Source: Komagataella phaffii GS115 (Eukaryota > Ascomycota > Pichiomycetes > Pichiales > Pichiaceae). Taken from it: 64,000 nt of DNA. The notes beneath the pieces are model-generated. The model saw only the letters and a list, made by a program, of their open reading frames with translations, did no database searches and was not told the DNA's origin. Shown here in pieces: positions 29,062 to 38,785 of this stretch; positions within the stretch are counted from its first letter, which is position 1; every line of letters begins with the position of its first letter. Both the position numbers and the translations under genes were made by a program. Where the stretch lies: assembly GCF_000027005.1 (NCBI RefSeq), contig NC_012964.1, forward strand, positions 1,178,001 through 1,242,000. Reading direction: 5' to 3'.

Positions 29062-31452
29062 TTACTTCCGAGTTTCTTGGCTCGTACTTTCGATTTTCTT
29101 TCGTAGGACGCTCAATCTATTGCCGATACTGGAAATAAACTTCTCAATCATCTTTCGATCCTCATCATCAAGTTTGGATTCCTCAGTATCATCCGGTTCC
29201 AACAATGCTTCCAGCATCCAGATAGCCGTAGCATACGATAGTTCAGTGCCTACCAAATCATCGTTCTTCAACTCATTTACTACCGCGATTCGGCTGATTT
29301 CGATGGCACGATCAAATATCAACTTCTCAGCCACAACAGTTTTGTCAGTGTCCGACTCACTTTCCTCTAGTTGTTCTTTGGCATTCTGTAACTTGAGTTT
29401 GATAAACTCTGCTTTTTCAAGTGATTCGTTAAATTTACCCCTAATCCATTGAACTAAATCGTTCAATTTGGGTGATGCTGGTCTACTTAAAGAATTCAAT
29501 CTCCACCACTCCATGGCAATGTTCATTGCCTTTGACAATAAGAATAATGTTTTAACATACAACGCAATTCCTTCCTCACCAATTGTTTTTATAAGTATGG
29601 GCGATAAAGGTTCATTGTTGTACCCTGACTGAGTACCCTCATCGTCTCCGTAATTATCAAAAACAGCTGTTTCATTAGAAGGAGGTAACGGTGCCAGTTG
29701 ACTGAACTTGATTTCAGCTAGTAATTTGATGGCATAAGCTTTAGTCGTAAGGTTACTTAATCTTTGAATAATCTCCTCATCTGAAGTTGATGATGTAATA
29801 GTCAAAGAGTGCAATGGACGAGTGATTTCTCTTGTTGTAGTCGAATTGAGCATATTCTGGTTAAAAACAGTAGATGTCAGTCTTTCAGTGTTCTTGTCTT
29901 TGTCTTTTTCTTCCAACAACACTGGTGTAGCCTTTGGCGGCGAAGGCTGCTTGAATAACCTATTCGACGCAATGTTAATAGCCTTTGAAAGAGCGTTCGT
30001 GGGGCTAATTGAAATAGGCACTTTCCGATCTCCGAAGCTTGGTCTTCTTTGATTGGAACCAGTAGACGAAGACCTAGAGGAGGATGAATATCTTCTAGTA
30101 TATGGAGTACCAACATTATTGGTTAATTGCATAGCTAAGGCACCAGATCCAGCATGCTCCAATTCATCAGCTAAAGCATTGACCTCAACAGCACGTTTCT
30201 CCACGACCACGTAATCTTTCTCCGAGACCAATTCCCGGCGAGGTTGCGATTGTACTTCCGTCTGTTTCTGAGTAGTTTTGTTGAGTAGCATCGACGAGTC
30301 TGGTTCCATGTGTTGTATATTATCGTTCTTACTAGGCAGTTGATCTTGGTCTTCCTCTTCGTCCTCTTCCTCAAGGAGGGCTTCTTCCACTCCATTCTTT
30401 GCAATATTAGTGATGTTGTTGTTTATGTTTTTATCTGTGATTGAGTTCCGTGGTAGATACTCGCTAATGAACAAATTCTCGTCGATGTGTTGGTTCTGAG
30501 GTAAGAGAGGTTCGTCGCTACAAGGTTGAAGTTTGGTCGTGATCACTGGATCGTTAAAAAACTCCTGGAACGACATTCTCTCAGTAGCTTGTTGTTTCAA
30601 CAAACCACAAATCAATTGTATAATCTCTGGAGGTACTTGAGCAACTTTGGGGAAGCTGATCTTGTCCTTCTGTCTTTCGATATTGCGCAATAGTTCCACA
30701 TGGTTATGGGCAGGAAATGGAGGTGTCCCAACACTCATTTCGTAAACGACAGCACCGACAGACCATAGGTCTGCTTTGGCATTGTACTTCTCATATCGTA
30801 GGATTTCTGGAGCCATGTATAAAGGAGATCCACAGAGGGTCTCTGCCATCGATGTGGCAGGAAGGAAACGGGCAAAACCAAAATCTGCGATCTTCAGCAC
30901 TGGTAACTCCCACAACCCAGTGTATTTACGATCCTCAAAGACCTCTCGAGAAACCGGAGGTGAAAGTAGCAGGTTCTGGGGTTTGATATCTCTGTGTACC
31001 AGGTTCTGGGACCGCAAAAACTTGAGAGCCGAGGCCAACTGCTGTACGAAGTTGATTGTTATGACTTCGTTCAGGCCTTTGCTATTCTCCGGAGATGGAT
31101 ACTTCTTGAACACCCCGGTTATCAATGGATGGTTGGAGATCAATTCTTCTCTCTTAGTTATAAAATAGGATAAATCTCCCAAGGAGCAATACTCCATTAA
31201 TAGATGGAAATAATGTTTTGATTGCTCACAATCCAATAGAGCAACAACATGTGGATGCTTTAAGTTCTTTAAAATAGAGATCTCTACCTCCAAGTTCTCA
31301 ATAAGTTTCTTATTTCGTAACCTGGATTTAATGACTGATTTGATGGCCACTGAGACTTGGGTCTTACTATTGTAGCCCTTGTACACGTTAGCAAAGGAAC
31401 CACGACCTATCTCAGCACCTACCACATAGTCGCCAATCTTTCTGTCAGGCAT
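29062..31452 (-). CDS. ATG1: Autophagy-initiating kinase Atg1
   Basis: Atg1 is the ULK-type kinase that starts autophagosome formation, including pexophagy, downstream of TOR. The frame is open from a GTG at 31557, but the first ATG is 31452 (MPDRKIGDYVVGAEIGRG), giving 796 residues. Kinase motifs are the glycine loop GRGSFANV 16-23, K38, HRDIKPQN from 154, DFG 191-193 and the activation loop AETLCGSPLYMAPE, in which T206 is the likely autophosphorylation site. The middle is Ser/Thr/Glu-rich and disordered. The C-terminal ~240 residues form the helical tandem-MIT region that binds Atg13. A dense set of GATA sites lies upstream. Confidence 0.95.
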   Translation of the reverse strand: MPDRKIGDYVVGAEIGRGSFANVYKGYNSKTQVSVAIKSVIKSRLRNKKLIENLEVEISILKNLKHPHVVALLDCEQSKHYFHLLMEYCSLGDLSYFITKREELISNHPLITGVFKKYPSPENSKGLNEVITINFVQQLASALKFLRSQNLVHRDIKPQNLLLSPPVSREVFEDRKYTGLWELPVLKIADFGFARFLPATSMAETLCGSPLYMAPEILRYEKYNAKADLWSVGAVVYEMSVGTPPFPAHNHVELLRNIERQKDKISFPKVAQVPPEIIQLICGLLKQQATERMSFQEFFNDPVITTKLQPCSDEPLLPQNQHIDENLFISEYLPRNSITDKNINNNITNIAKNGVEEALLEEEDEEEDQDQLPSKNDNIQHMEPDSSMLLNKTTQKQTEVQSQPRRELVSEKDYVVVEKRAVEVNALADELEHAGSGALAMQLTNNVGTPYTRRYSSSSRSSSTGSNQRRPSFGDRKVPISISPTNALSKAINIASNRLFKQPSPPKATPVLLEEKDKDKNTERLTSTVFNQNMLNSTTTREITRPLHSLTITSSTSDEEIIQRLSNLTTKAYAIKLLAEIKFSQLAPLPPSNETAVFDNYGDDEGTQSGYNNEPLSPILIKTIGEEGIALYVKTLFLLSKAMNIAMEWWRLNSLSRPASPKLNDLVQWIRGKFNESLEKAEFIKLKLQNAKEQLEESESDTDKTVVAEKLIFDRAIEISRIAVVNELKNDDLVGTELSYATAIWMLEALLEPDDTEESKLDDEDRKMIEKFISSIGNRLSVLRKKIESTSQETRK

Positions 31453-32200
31453 TTGTGGCAACTGTATGGATGACAACGAAGAACCAGACACGTAAGGTTG
31501 TATACGGTGTGTGGCAACTCTTGTTTTCAATGTTTTTTTATCTCTTGTGCTAGACACTCTTAGGGTAGTCGCTCCTGATAAGATAAATATTATTGCACAA
31601 TTTATAGGTTGTATGAGATGCTAACAGGCTGGGGGAAGGCGACTGTTGCAAGTCTTTATGGGTGCAATAGTGCGTAGCGGAGGGAAATCTTGCCTTCTCG
31701 TGGGGTGCTTTTCGAAGGCAAAAACTGGGTCAGGTGAAACTGCTTGTTAATAAATTTGTGAGTGAGTCACTCGTTACTAAGATTAAGTGCGGATTAGTCT
31801 ATCAGAAGTCTTGTAATCGGTATGTTTCCCCCCCCCTTCTAAAGGGTAATTCCTTATCGGGAAATGGTCACGAGCGATTATCGCAGATTATCGCGGGGGC
31901 GGACGAGAAAATTAGTGACCTGCCAGTAGGCGCCCTGCAGTCACTCTGTTCGAGGGAGAGCACGGGCGGAAAGGAAATATAGAGGAAGAGACTCACCTTA
32001 GCTTATCCCTTATCAGGTTTTGGGTGGTGCACTAGCGGTGAAACTCATCCCAGTAGTTTAGAGAGTCGTGGGTGGACCCTACTCAACCGTGTATCAATCG
32101 TGTATCACGTATTTCATTTATAATTAGCCCTGCCTATTATACAATCCTACCTTTTCACCAACGTAGTGGTCCCTTCACCGATGTTAACGGTGCAATTGTG
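31453..32200. other. ATG1 upstream region / F-box-like gene 3' end
   Basis: These 748 bp hold the ATG1 promoter. GATA-type cores are at 31577-31582, 31582-31586, 31853-31858, 31878-31882, 31888-31892, 32002-32007 and 32009-32014. A run of nine C (31828-31836) includes CCCCT, a stress-response-element core. A GATTATCGC direct repeat (31876-31884 and 31886-31894) has a 10-bp period. Confidence 0.65.
31577..32014. promoter_or_regulatory. Cluster of seven GATA-factor sites upstream of ATG1
   Basis: GATAAG/CTTATC occurs at 31577, 31853, 32002 and 32009, and GATAA/TTATC at 31582, 31878 and 31888. GATAAG is the established core for Gln3/Gat1-type nitrogen regulators. A role in induction of ATG1 by nitrogen starvation is inferred. 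Confidence 0.5.
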
Positions 32201-33028
32201 CTATATGCTATCAACCATCTCCATCAAATAACAGTTGTTTATCTCAAACTCCTGGAACTCCAACTGATATTTGCAATTCATATCATAATCGTATGGTGAT
32301 CTTGGGGGTAAAATCTCTCCCCTATGCAGTTTGTATGCGACTTTTATACCCTCACAATGCACTTCTCCTGATGTTTCATGCTTACTTACATTTTTGGAAA
32401 TGTCAATAACTTTGTGCATAGGCTCTGAGTCGGCCGACTTGATTGAAACGCTGAAATGAAATTTGATGTAGTCACATTCCTCGTCCACCAGGAGGGTCAT
32501 CATAGGGACGTTCTTGAAACTGTCCTCCAACTTCGAATCTTTTGCGACAAATTCTTCACCATCGTTGGTCATGAGTCTTCTGGTGGATCTAATACCTCCG
32601 AGCTGGTATGTGCTTGTGGTAGCGTCATCATATCCACCCACCATCTGTCTATGCATAGGATACATCTGATCCATTTGTTTCAATTCACTAAGTTTGCTGT
32701 TTAAGAGGGAAAGAGTGTTTTCATTCACTTCGTTAGGTTTGCTTCCCACCACCGAGACAGTTCCACTATGTACTTGCGATGTCACGCAACTAGTCTCGTA
32801 TGTGCAAACCTGGTCACTTTCCACACTTTGAGGCGAGAACACGGATATGAAGAGGTTCTCTTGGTGTGCTCCAAGTATATTTTTCAGCTTGGAGTTCATA
32901 TGTTCAAGTGACAAGCTTCTCATCTGTCTGTTACTTTTCAAAACGCGACATAGTGTCCGACTGTCGACCTGCTCTATCACGATGCTTGCCAACTCCAGTG
33001 GCAGATCCAAAAATCCTTGACTGGTCAT
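32201..33028 (-). CDS. F-box-like protein, function unknown
   Basis: The open frame begins at a TTG (33037), but the first ATG is 33028 (MTSQGFLDLPLELAS), giving 275 residues. Residues about 7-50, LDLPLELASIVIEQVDSRTLCRVLKSN, have the hydrophobic spacing of an F-box, which would recruit Skp1 into an SCF ubiquitin ligase. The rest shows no WD40 or leucine-rich repeats. A C-terminal block of about 100 residues (from DEECDYIKFHFSV on) looks like a compact beta-rich domain. I do not recognise an orthologue, and the substrate cannot be guessed from sequence. Same strand as RTT107 and ATG1. Confidence 0.6.
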   Translation of the reverse strand: MTSQGFLDLPLELASIVIEQVDSRTLCRVLKSNRQMRSLSLEHMNSKLKNILGAHQENLFISVFSPQSVESDQVCTYETSCVTSQVHSGTVSVVGSKPNEVNENTLSLLNSKLSELKQMDQMYPMHRQMVGGYDDATTSTYQLGGIRSTRRLMTNDGEEFVAKDSKLEDSFKNVPMMTLLVDEECDYIKFHFSVSIKSADSEPMHKVIDISKNVSKHETSGEVHCEGIKVAYKLHRGEILPPRSPYDYDMNCKYQLEFQEFEINNCYLMEMVDSI

Positions 33029-33569
33029 TATATACAATGTTCGATAAACTGGCTTATTTGTTTGTCCTTAAAACTGGGTATTCGTCACATTTATAGATGA
33101 CAAAATCTTTATGAGTCAAGTGTGTAAACCTATCCCTGCAGACGATCCCTACAATTTCGGGAGCATACAATGCGATGTCTTTCCGACTTTCTCCTTAATC
33201 CCCCCTGAACACCCTACAATTTTGCAGACCGTTTTTCGCCTCTAAAAAGTTTATCCGAATTCACCCCCTATTCTCACCCGATTTCTCGTGAAATTAATCC
33301 GGTAAAGACCTTGGCAATTCACGCTACGCATGGAGCAACTGACGATTACGAGTTCACAGTTTAGTAATATTCGTCATTGGTGTTCAATGAAATGCTAATT
33401 AGATGGTGGCTGGAGTCCCCTTATACAGATTGGCGTGTCATCTATTGCTAATGTACAAATATTTCTCTTTCTTTGACCAAAATCTGCCTCGGTATTTCCC
33501 GGAATCGTCTGGCGGCTCGGAACAAAACAGACAATAGATCGAAAAAAAAACTACATATTAATAAGTGCA
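33029..33569. other. Intergenic region RTT107 / F-box-like gene
   Basis: These 541 bp hold the F-box-like gene's promoter and the RTT107 3' end. An A-run lies at about 33542-33549. No further motif or repeat stands out. Confidence 0.5.
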
Positions 33570-36425
33570 CTATTTCATCCTTTCCGTGATAATATAGTCC
33601 TCATCCTTCAATAAAACTTGCAGGTTGAAGATGCATCGGATAACCCAATTCCATTCTACCATCTTATAGTTTTCATCTTGTTTAGTCAGGACCTGGGAAA
33701 TGCTCTCCTGTAGTATCTTATCTTCGGAAAGACAGATTATGTAGTACGCATTATCTGACGACTTCAGCAATCCTTTGACATCTTTCTCCGTTAGCGGCTT
33801 CTTGCTCGAAAGGGTCTTTACTCCCGCGGCTCCAAATGACTCCAATATCCGAGAAATCACTACACTTTTAGCTGGTAGCGATGATGAAATGTTGAAATTG
33901 AAGCTGTCAAAAAGCTTTGACGCGTTGCTAGCACTGGCCAATTTAACGATATTCTCGTTACCCAGTTCTGGGGCAACAAACAACTCTCGTACTTTTGGAT
34001 TCTTGAAATCAATGTGATGTCCTATACTGTACTCTTCCAGTTCGGGTAGATCTTGTTCCTGTTTTGCCTGCAACACGGACAACAGGAAGCTCTCATGAAG
34101 TAACAGGTTTGGCGACTTTGATAGTGTTATTAGGAATTTCTCGGTCCTCATTATGCTTGGACTTATAATGCAATTGACTTTGGATGATGGATTATCTACA
34201 ATCTTGATTCCAACTGTGGAAAGTTTTTTCAGGTGAACTTTCGAAAGTGTAATTGTACATCCAGTTGTAATCGCATGTAAAGAATACTTCGAAGGTAGTA
34301 TTACTTCTGTTTCAACGACAGCGCTATCTTGCACAATTTTGGCACGTTTCAGGTCCCCATCCGAAACATCATAGTTAAGGTTCTTACGCTTGGATTGCTT
34401 CTGGAATAAATTCAAGTCTTCCATATCGTCGTGAAGCTTCGCCGCGGCTTTGGATTTCGCTTTTCGTGATGAAGTCCTTGCAGCAGATGGTGCAGGTGGT
34501 GAGCTAGCAATGCCAGATTCAGTGGCACTATGTGACTTGACGGTTACGATACTTGTTCTTGATTGTTGGGATGATATAGCTTGATTATGTGAGTTGTTTT
34601 CAGGTGATAACTTGTGGTTGAAGCTTCCCTTCGACAATTCAGAATCTTGAGGCTGAAAGTTCTCTTTCTCTGGCGTCACGTTCAATAAGGGCCGCTTAAC
34701 TGGTGGTATTTTCTTATGTGACTCGCCATTTTTTTCCTTCAGTTTGGGCTCAATTGTTTGTTTCTTGGTATCTTCTTTCTGAACTCGAGGTGACTTTTTG
34801 TTGCTGTCCGAAAAGGTCGAAGTCATGCTGTCCTGCGTAATCGATGGTTGGCTTTCTCTCTGATTACTTCGTTCAATGCCATCAGGCGAAGAGTTTTGTG
34901 ATATCTCGGTTTGTATTTCATCCTGAGCTACAGAGAGAGCACTATCTACTTGTCGGATCTCACTTGACTGAGTTTGAGATAGTTTCTCTTTCTTTGTCTT
35001 TCGTTCTGATGTCTTTTTGGGTTTATTTGTTTTCTTTTCATAAAACTGCTTCAACACCTTTTTATCCAAAGATGTACTTCCTAGAATTTGTGTCAAGTTG
35101 GTTTCTTTAGGGAAATGCACGTAAACAGGATCTTTGTCATTGAGAACTTTCCAATTACGATAGCATTCCTCTAACCAAAGGTGGTTAACCAATTTGATGT
35201 CTTTCCAAGTACGCGCAACCTCATATTTTAATCCTTGCGGTTTTGACACAATTAAATGCGTGTTTTTTTGGGATAATGTTCTTGTAAATTCGCCGCCCAT
35301 TAACGTTACCAGTTGATGAACATACAATCTAGCATCACCCGTAAAATTAGTCACGCTTATTACAAATTTTTCGAACCCTGGAAGCTTTCCAAAGACATAT
35401 GGGTAATGGAGCAGCTTCTCTAGTGGAGATATCCATTGATGATGCGAAAACATCCAATAGAGCCAATTCAAATTGCCTACTGGTATATCCTTCGTGCTAG
35501 CCTCAATATAAACAGGTCCCTTTCTATAATGGCATACTACGCAATTGGCCTCCGAAATATTGGTTGTAATTTTTCCTCCGTTGTTAGTGATCATTTCTTG
35601 AATTGTCGAAAGGATAAAACTTGAGAGGTTCAAATCGTTGTAGAAGAAGAAACATTTTCCAACCAGAAAGTCATCAGATTCATTACCAAACTCTTTAAAA
35701 TCACTTATTGTTCTTGGAAGCTTCAGCCTGTTATTCGCTTCGTCATTGAGTCGTTGCTCTATATGGTGAACAGATGACGAATCATTGATCTCAGAATATT
35801 GTAAAAACCTCGGGTTGGGAAACAAATAGGGAGACTCATCTATCCGTCTCTTTAATCTTAGGCAATCATTGATCCAGTGCGGTAAAACGATCTTAATCGG
35901 TATCTCCTCTTCGTTGTTAGCATTTATAGTAGAATTGTAGTGATTAGCGACGGTGCATTTAGGATCATCATTGTCTGTTGTCACTAAATGGGTTGTAAAC
36001 TTGGTTAGTTCGTCCATGCACTGTCCACCAAAAGCCAAGACTCCACTGATGACTGCCTCTTTGTCCCCAGGAGGAATATCAGATATACACAAGAAAACGT
36101 CTTTGAAGAAGAGTGCTGGGTTGGGAGAGTATTGTTTGTAGGTATTCAGGCGGCCATTACGAATAGAATCATAACACCACTTGCTAGTAACAACAGGTAT
36201 CAGTTTGTTCTCCGCTAAGTCATACCCTTCGAAATCAATGTCGTTTGCAATGATGGTTCCTGAGTTCAAGATTGAATCTGTCAGATCGTGTTTTTCAACC
36301 ACAATTGAGTTCTGATCACACCCATTTTCAATGAGAGCATCCTGTAGTCGATAGGCCTCTTCCATCGACAGCGATGCCGATTCAACTATGAGAAAAGACG
36401 AGTCTTTGAACAGTTTTGCCTTCAT
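33570..36425 (-). CDS. RTT107: BRCT scaffold Rtt107 (Esc4)
   Basis: Rtt107 is a multi-BRCT scaffold that binds phosphorylated H2A, Slx4 and the Smc5/6 complex to restart damaged replication forks. The 951-residue protein (S. cerevisiae 1070) has an N-terminal set of BRCT repeats over about residues 1-430, with signature tryptophans in SKWCYDSIRNGRL, LPHWINDCLRL and NHLWLEECYRNW. A charged Ser/Lys/Gln-rich linker spans about 450-690 and carries a basic nuclear-signal-like ARTSSRKAKSKAAAK. A C-terminal BRCT pair ends in the block VEWNWVIRCIFNLQ. The start is ATG 36425. The repeat layout and length support Rtt107 over other BRCT proteins. Confidence 0.87.
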   Translation of the reverse strand: MKAKLFKDSSFLIVESASLSMEEAYRLQDALIENGCDQNSIVVEKHDLTDSILNSGTIIANDIDFEGYDLAENKLIPVVTSKWCYDSIRNGRLNTYKQYSPNPALFFKDVFLCISDIPPGDKEAVISGVLAFGGQCMDELTKFTTHLVTTDNDDPKCTVANHYNSTINANNEEEIPIKIVLPHWINDCLRLKRRIDESPYLFPNPRFLQYSEINDSSSVHHIEQRLNDEANNRLKLPRTISDFKEFGNESDDFLVGKCFFFYNDLNLSSFILSTIQEMITNNGGKITTNISEANCVVCHYRKGPVYIEASTKDIPVGNLNWLYWMFSHHQWISPLEKLLHYPYVFGKLPGFEKFVISVTNFTGDARLYVHQLVTLMGGEFTRTLSQKNTHLIVSKPQGLKYEVARTWKDIKLVNHLWLEECYRNWKVLNDKDPVYVHFPKETNLTQILGSTSLDKKVLKQFYEKKTNKPKKTSERKTKKEKLSQTQSSEIRQVDSALSVAQDEIQTEISQNSSPDGIERSNQRESQPSITQDSMTSTFSDSNKKSPRVQKEDTKKQTIEPKLKEKNGESHKKIPPVKRPLLNVTPEKENFQPQDSELSKGSFNHKLSPENNSHNQAISSQQSRTSIVTVKSHSATESGIASSPPAPSAARTSSRKAKSKAAAKLHDDMEDLNLFQKQSKRKNLNYDVSDGDLKRAKIVQDSAVVETEVILPSKYSLHAITTGCTITLSKVHLKKLSTVGIKIVDNPSSKVNCIISPSIMRTEKFLITLSKSPNLLLHESFLLSVLQAKQEQDLPELEEYSIGHHIDFKNPKVRELFVAPELGNENIVKLASASNASKLFDSFNFNISSSLPAKSVVISRILESFGAAGVKTLSSKKPLTEKDVKGLLKSSDNAYYIICLSEDKILQESISQVLTKQDENYKMVEWNWVIRCIFNLQVLLKDEDYIITERMK

Positions 36426-36974
36426 GTTGAAATGTGTGAGTGCTGTTAGCGTGGAGAGTAAACAGAAAACATCATAAAGACGCGATTTATTCTCTTATCA
36501 GAGAGAAGGAAGCGGGCATATACATAACATGGGGGTACGCAAAAAGGTAATCTACTGTTTATTTAAGATAATTGAGTAGACTAAGTACGATCACCTGGCC
36601 ATTGCATGGAATGGCAAGTGGCATTTGGCTTTCACAAGCCTTTTGCCTTCAGTAATTGACTAAATACTGGTTGTGCAATTTTTTTCCAGCGCGTTCTGCT
36701 GGAAGCCCCAAAAAGATCTTTAGACGTGTGGAATACAAACTTCTAAAATTTGAAAAAGACTGCTGCCATGAGCCAACTACGAATTCATAGACAAGCAATA
36801 TTGTTGAACCTATCTATCTCAGGGCCAATTATACTTCTCTTTGGAACCAACTAACCACATCCAGATCTTCTCCCCTCAGCTATCTCTATCACCTCAAATT
36901 CGTGTACCACCCATCCCCATACATCGCGATTCGCTTCCAGAGATAAACTACACTTATCCTTTATATAAATCATT
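36426..36974. other. Divergent intergenic region RTT107/SEC17
   Basis: These 549 bp hold both promoters. ACGCGA (36480-36485), close to the MBF core, lies about 55 bp upstream of RTT107. TATATAAA lies about 12 bp before the SEC17 ATG, and the leader before it is C/T-rich. Nothing else is recognised. Confidence 0.5.
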
Positions 36975-37920
36975 ATGTCTGAGGCAGAGCAACTTATAGC
37001 AAAGGTAGGTGAATACTTCGTATTTCACTCATTACACTGTACTAACATCTTCTCAGGCTGACAAGAAATGCGCCCCGGTTAGTGGGTTTGCCTCATTTTT
37101 TTCCGGCTCAGGATCCTATAGGTTCGAGGAAGCTGCTGACTTGTACACTCAAGCGGCAAATCTGTACAGAATTCAAAGAAAGAGCAATAAAGCCGGCCAT
37201 GTTTTCGAAAAAGCTGCAGATGCTCAAATTAAAGCTGATTCCAAAGATGAGGCTGCTAATTCATTGATTGAAGCCTACAAGTGTTACAAACTGGATGCAC
37301 CATCAGACGCGGCCAGATGTCTCAACAAGGCAGTCGAGTTTTTTGCCCTGAAGGGCCAGTTCCGAAGAGGAGCTAACTTCAAGGCTGAACTAGCAGAATT
37401 ATATGAAACTAAAATGGCAGACCCTAAGCACGCTATTTTGGCCTATGAAGAAGCAGGCGAGTGGTACAGGGGAGACTCCGCAGAGGCTCTAGCCAACAAA
37501 TGCTACGTTAAAGCTGCCGATTTGTCATGTTCAGATGAAGTACAAGATTTTTTGAAAGCAGCTGAAAGCTATGAGAGAATTGCCAAGGAGTCGTTGAACA
37601 ATTCGTTAGCCAAGTGGTCTCTGAAAGATTATTTTTTTAAGGCCATCCTATGTCGTCTAGCCTTGAATGATTACCCTAGTGCCTCTGCATTGTTAGAGAG
37701 GTTTGTTTCCTGGGACCCAACGTTTGAGAAAACGAGGGAATATGAATTTGCTCTTAAATTGGTTGATGGTCTCAAAGAAGGTGATCCAGATATAATAGCT
37801 TCTGCTTCCCATGAATACGACCAAATCAGTAGGCTGGATAACTTCAAAGTGAAAATCTTGAACAAAATAAAGAACAACATTAGAGACTCTGATGACTTGG
37901 CTGAAGATGATTTAACCTAG
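36975..37920 (+). CDS. SEC17: Alpha-SNAP (Sec17), two exons
   Basis: Sec17 links the AAA ATPase Sec18 to SNARE complexes and promotes their disassembly after membrane fusion. Exon 1 is 36975-37004 (MSEAEQLIAK) and exon 2 is 37057-37920; together they encode 297 residues (S. cerevisiae 292). The protein is all-helical TPR-like, with SGFASFFSGSGSYRFEEAADLY, GQFRRGANFKAEL and AGEWYRGD. The block SLKDYFFKAILC and the C-terminal Sec18-stimulating helix LDNFKVKILNKIKNN, with acidic end, are also present. The joined N-terminus matches the alpha-SNAP start. SEC17 of S. cerevisiae also has an early intron, as I recall. The stop is 8 bp from the convergent GPI19 stop. Confidence 0.95.
37005..37056 (+). 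other. SEC17 intron (52 nt)
   Basis: The donor is GTAGGT, the branch TACTAAC at 37040-37046 and the acceptor TCTCAG ending at 37056. The branch A is 11 nt before the 3' splice site. Confidence 0.93.
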
Positions 37921-37928
37921 TTGCTGTA

Positions 37929-38597
37929 TTAGTTTGTATTTAAAGAGGGATTACGATATAGTACGTCATTAATTGTTGATATTGGCAGATCCCATATTCC
38001 ACTGGTACTCTTGAAACACAAGTTCTCTAGTTCTGTGTCTGAGTTTGGCTCATCGTTGGCCAACACGCTATTCTCGTCAACGATTGTCAATACATTGTTC
38101 AATGGCACTGTCTTGATCTCAATATTGTAAAACAGTAGAGCCACGTACATGTAACACATTAACATCAATAAAAAGCTTGGAATAGCTACACTCCACCATT
38201 TTCTTGGATAGTAGTAGATTCCCATTGAATTTAAAATGCTATCTGGAACAAAACACCATATTGTCCATACCCCGAGAAGTAATCCGCTGATGACATACAG
38301 AGAAAACCCTTTATACTCCAAGTGTGGGATCGAGTATTTCGACAGAATAACGTCACTCTCTCTTGCAAGACTATCTATGCTTCCGTCTTGAATCTCATTC
38401 TCTTTGTAAAAGGGTATTAGTGATGATAAAGACAAATTGCTCAATGATAAGTTTGATAGTTTAGTTGGCTTGTAAAAGTCTGACTCCAAGTCAGATGCAG
38501 GTTCTGGTGTGCGTGATCTCAAAGGACTGTTTGATTGAGACCGTCTCTTAAATGATAAGTTTGGAGAGCTAAGGTTTCTCCGAAAGCTTCTTCTCAT
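37929..38597 (-). CDS. GPI19: GPI-GlcNAc transferase subunit Gpi19 (PIG-P)
   Basis: Gpi19 is a small ER membrane subunit of the complex that transfers GlcNAc to phosphatidylinositol, the first step of GPI-anchor synthesis. The C-terminal part (about residues 95-222) has the PIG-P layout: two transmembrane helices (GFSLYVISGLLLGVWTIWCF and a WWSVAIPSFLLMLMCYMYVALLFYN-type helix, the latter preceded by YYPRKWW) and a following block. The 222-residue protein is longer than S. cerevisiae Gpi19 (140). The extra N-terminal ~90 residues are basic and Ser-rich, with an LSNLSLSNLSLSS repeat. The start is ATG 38597. The family assignment is good; the N-terminal extension has no recognised role. Confidence 0.85.
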   Translation of the reverse strand: MRRSFRRNLSSPNLSFKRRSQSNSPLRSRTPEPASDLESDFYKPTKLSNLSLSNLSLSSLIPFYKENEIQDGSIDSLARESDVILSKYSIPHLEYKGFSLYVISGLLLGVWTIWCFVPDSILNSMGIYYYPRKWWSVAIPSFLLMLMCYMYVALLFYNIEIKTVPLNNVLTIVDENSVLANDEPNSDTELENLCFKSTSGIWDLPISTINDVLYRNPSLNTN

Positions 38598-38785
38598 CTA
38601 CCCAGATGCATGAATATGAAGTAATGATATAGTACAGCGAACCGCTCTGGCATCTGGCACGAGAGAAGATTATATTTGCTTATATAATACACTAGTCTTG
38701 CTACATACTGAATGACCTTTGAGCTATGTTACTCATCCTCCAATACTTTCTTATTGATGTCTCAAGAAAACTCATTTAACTACTT

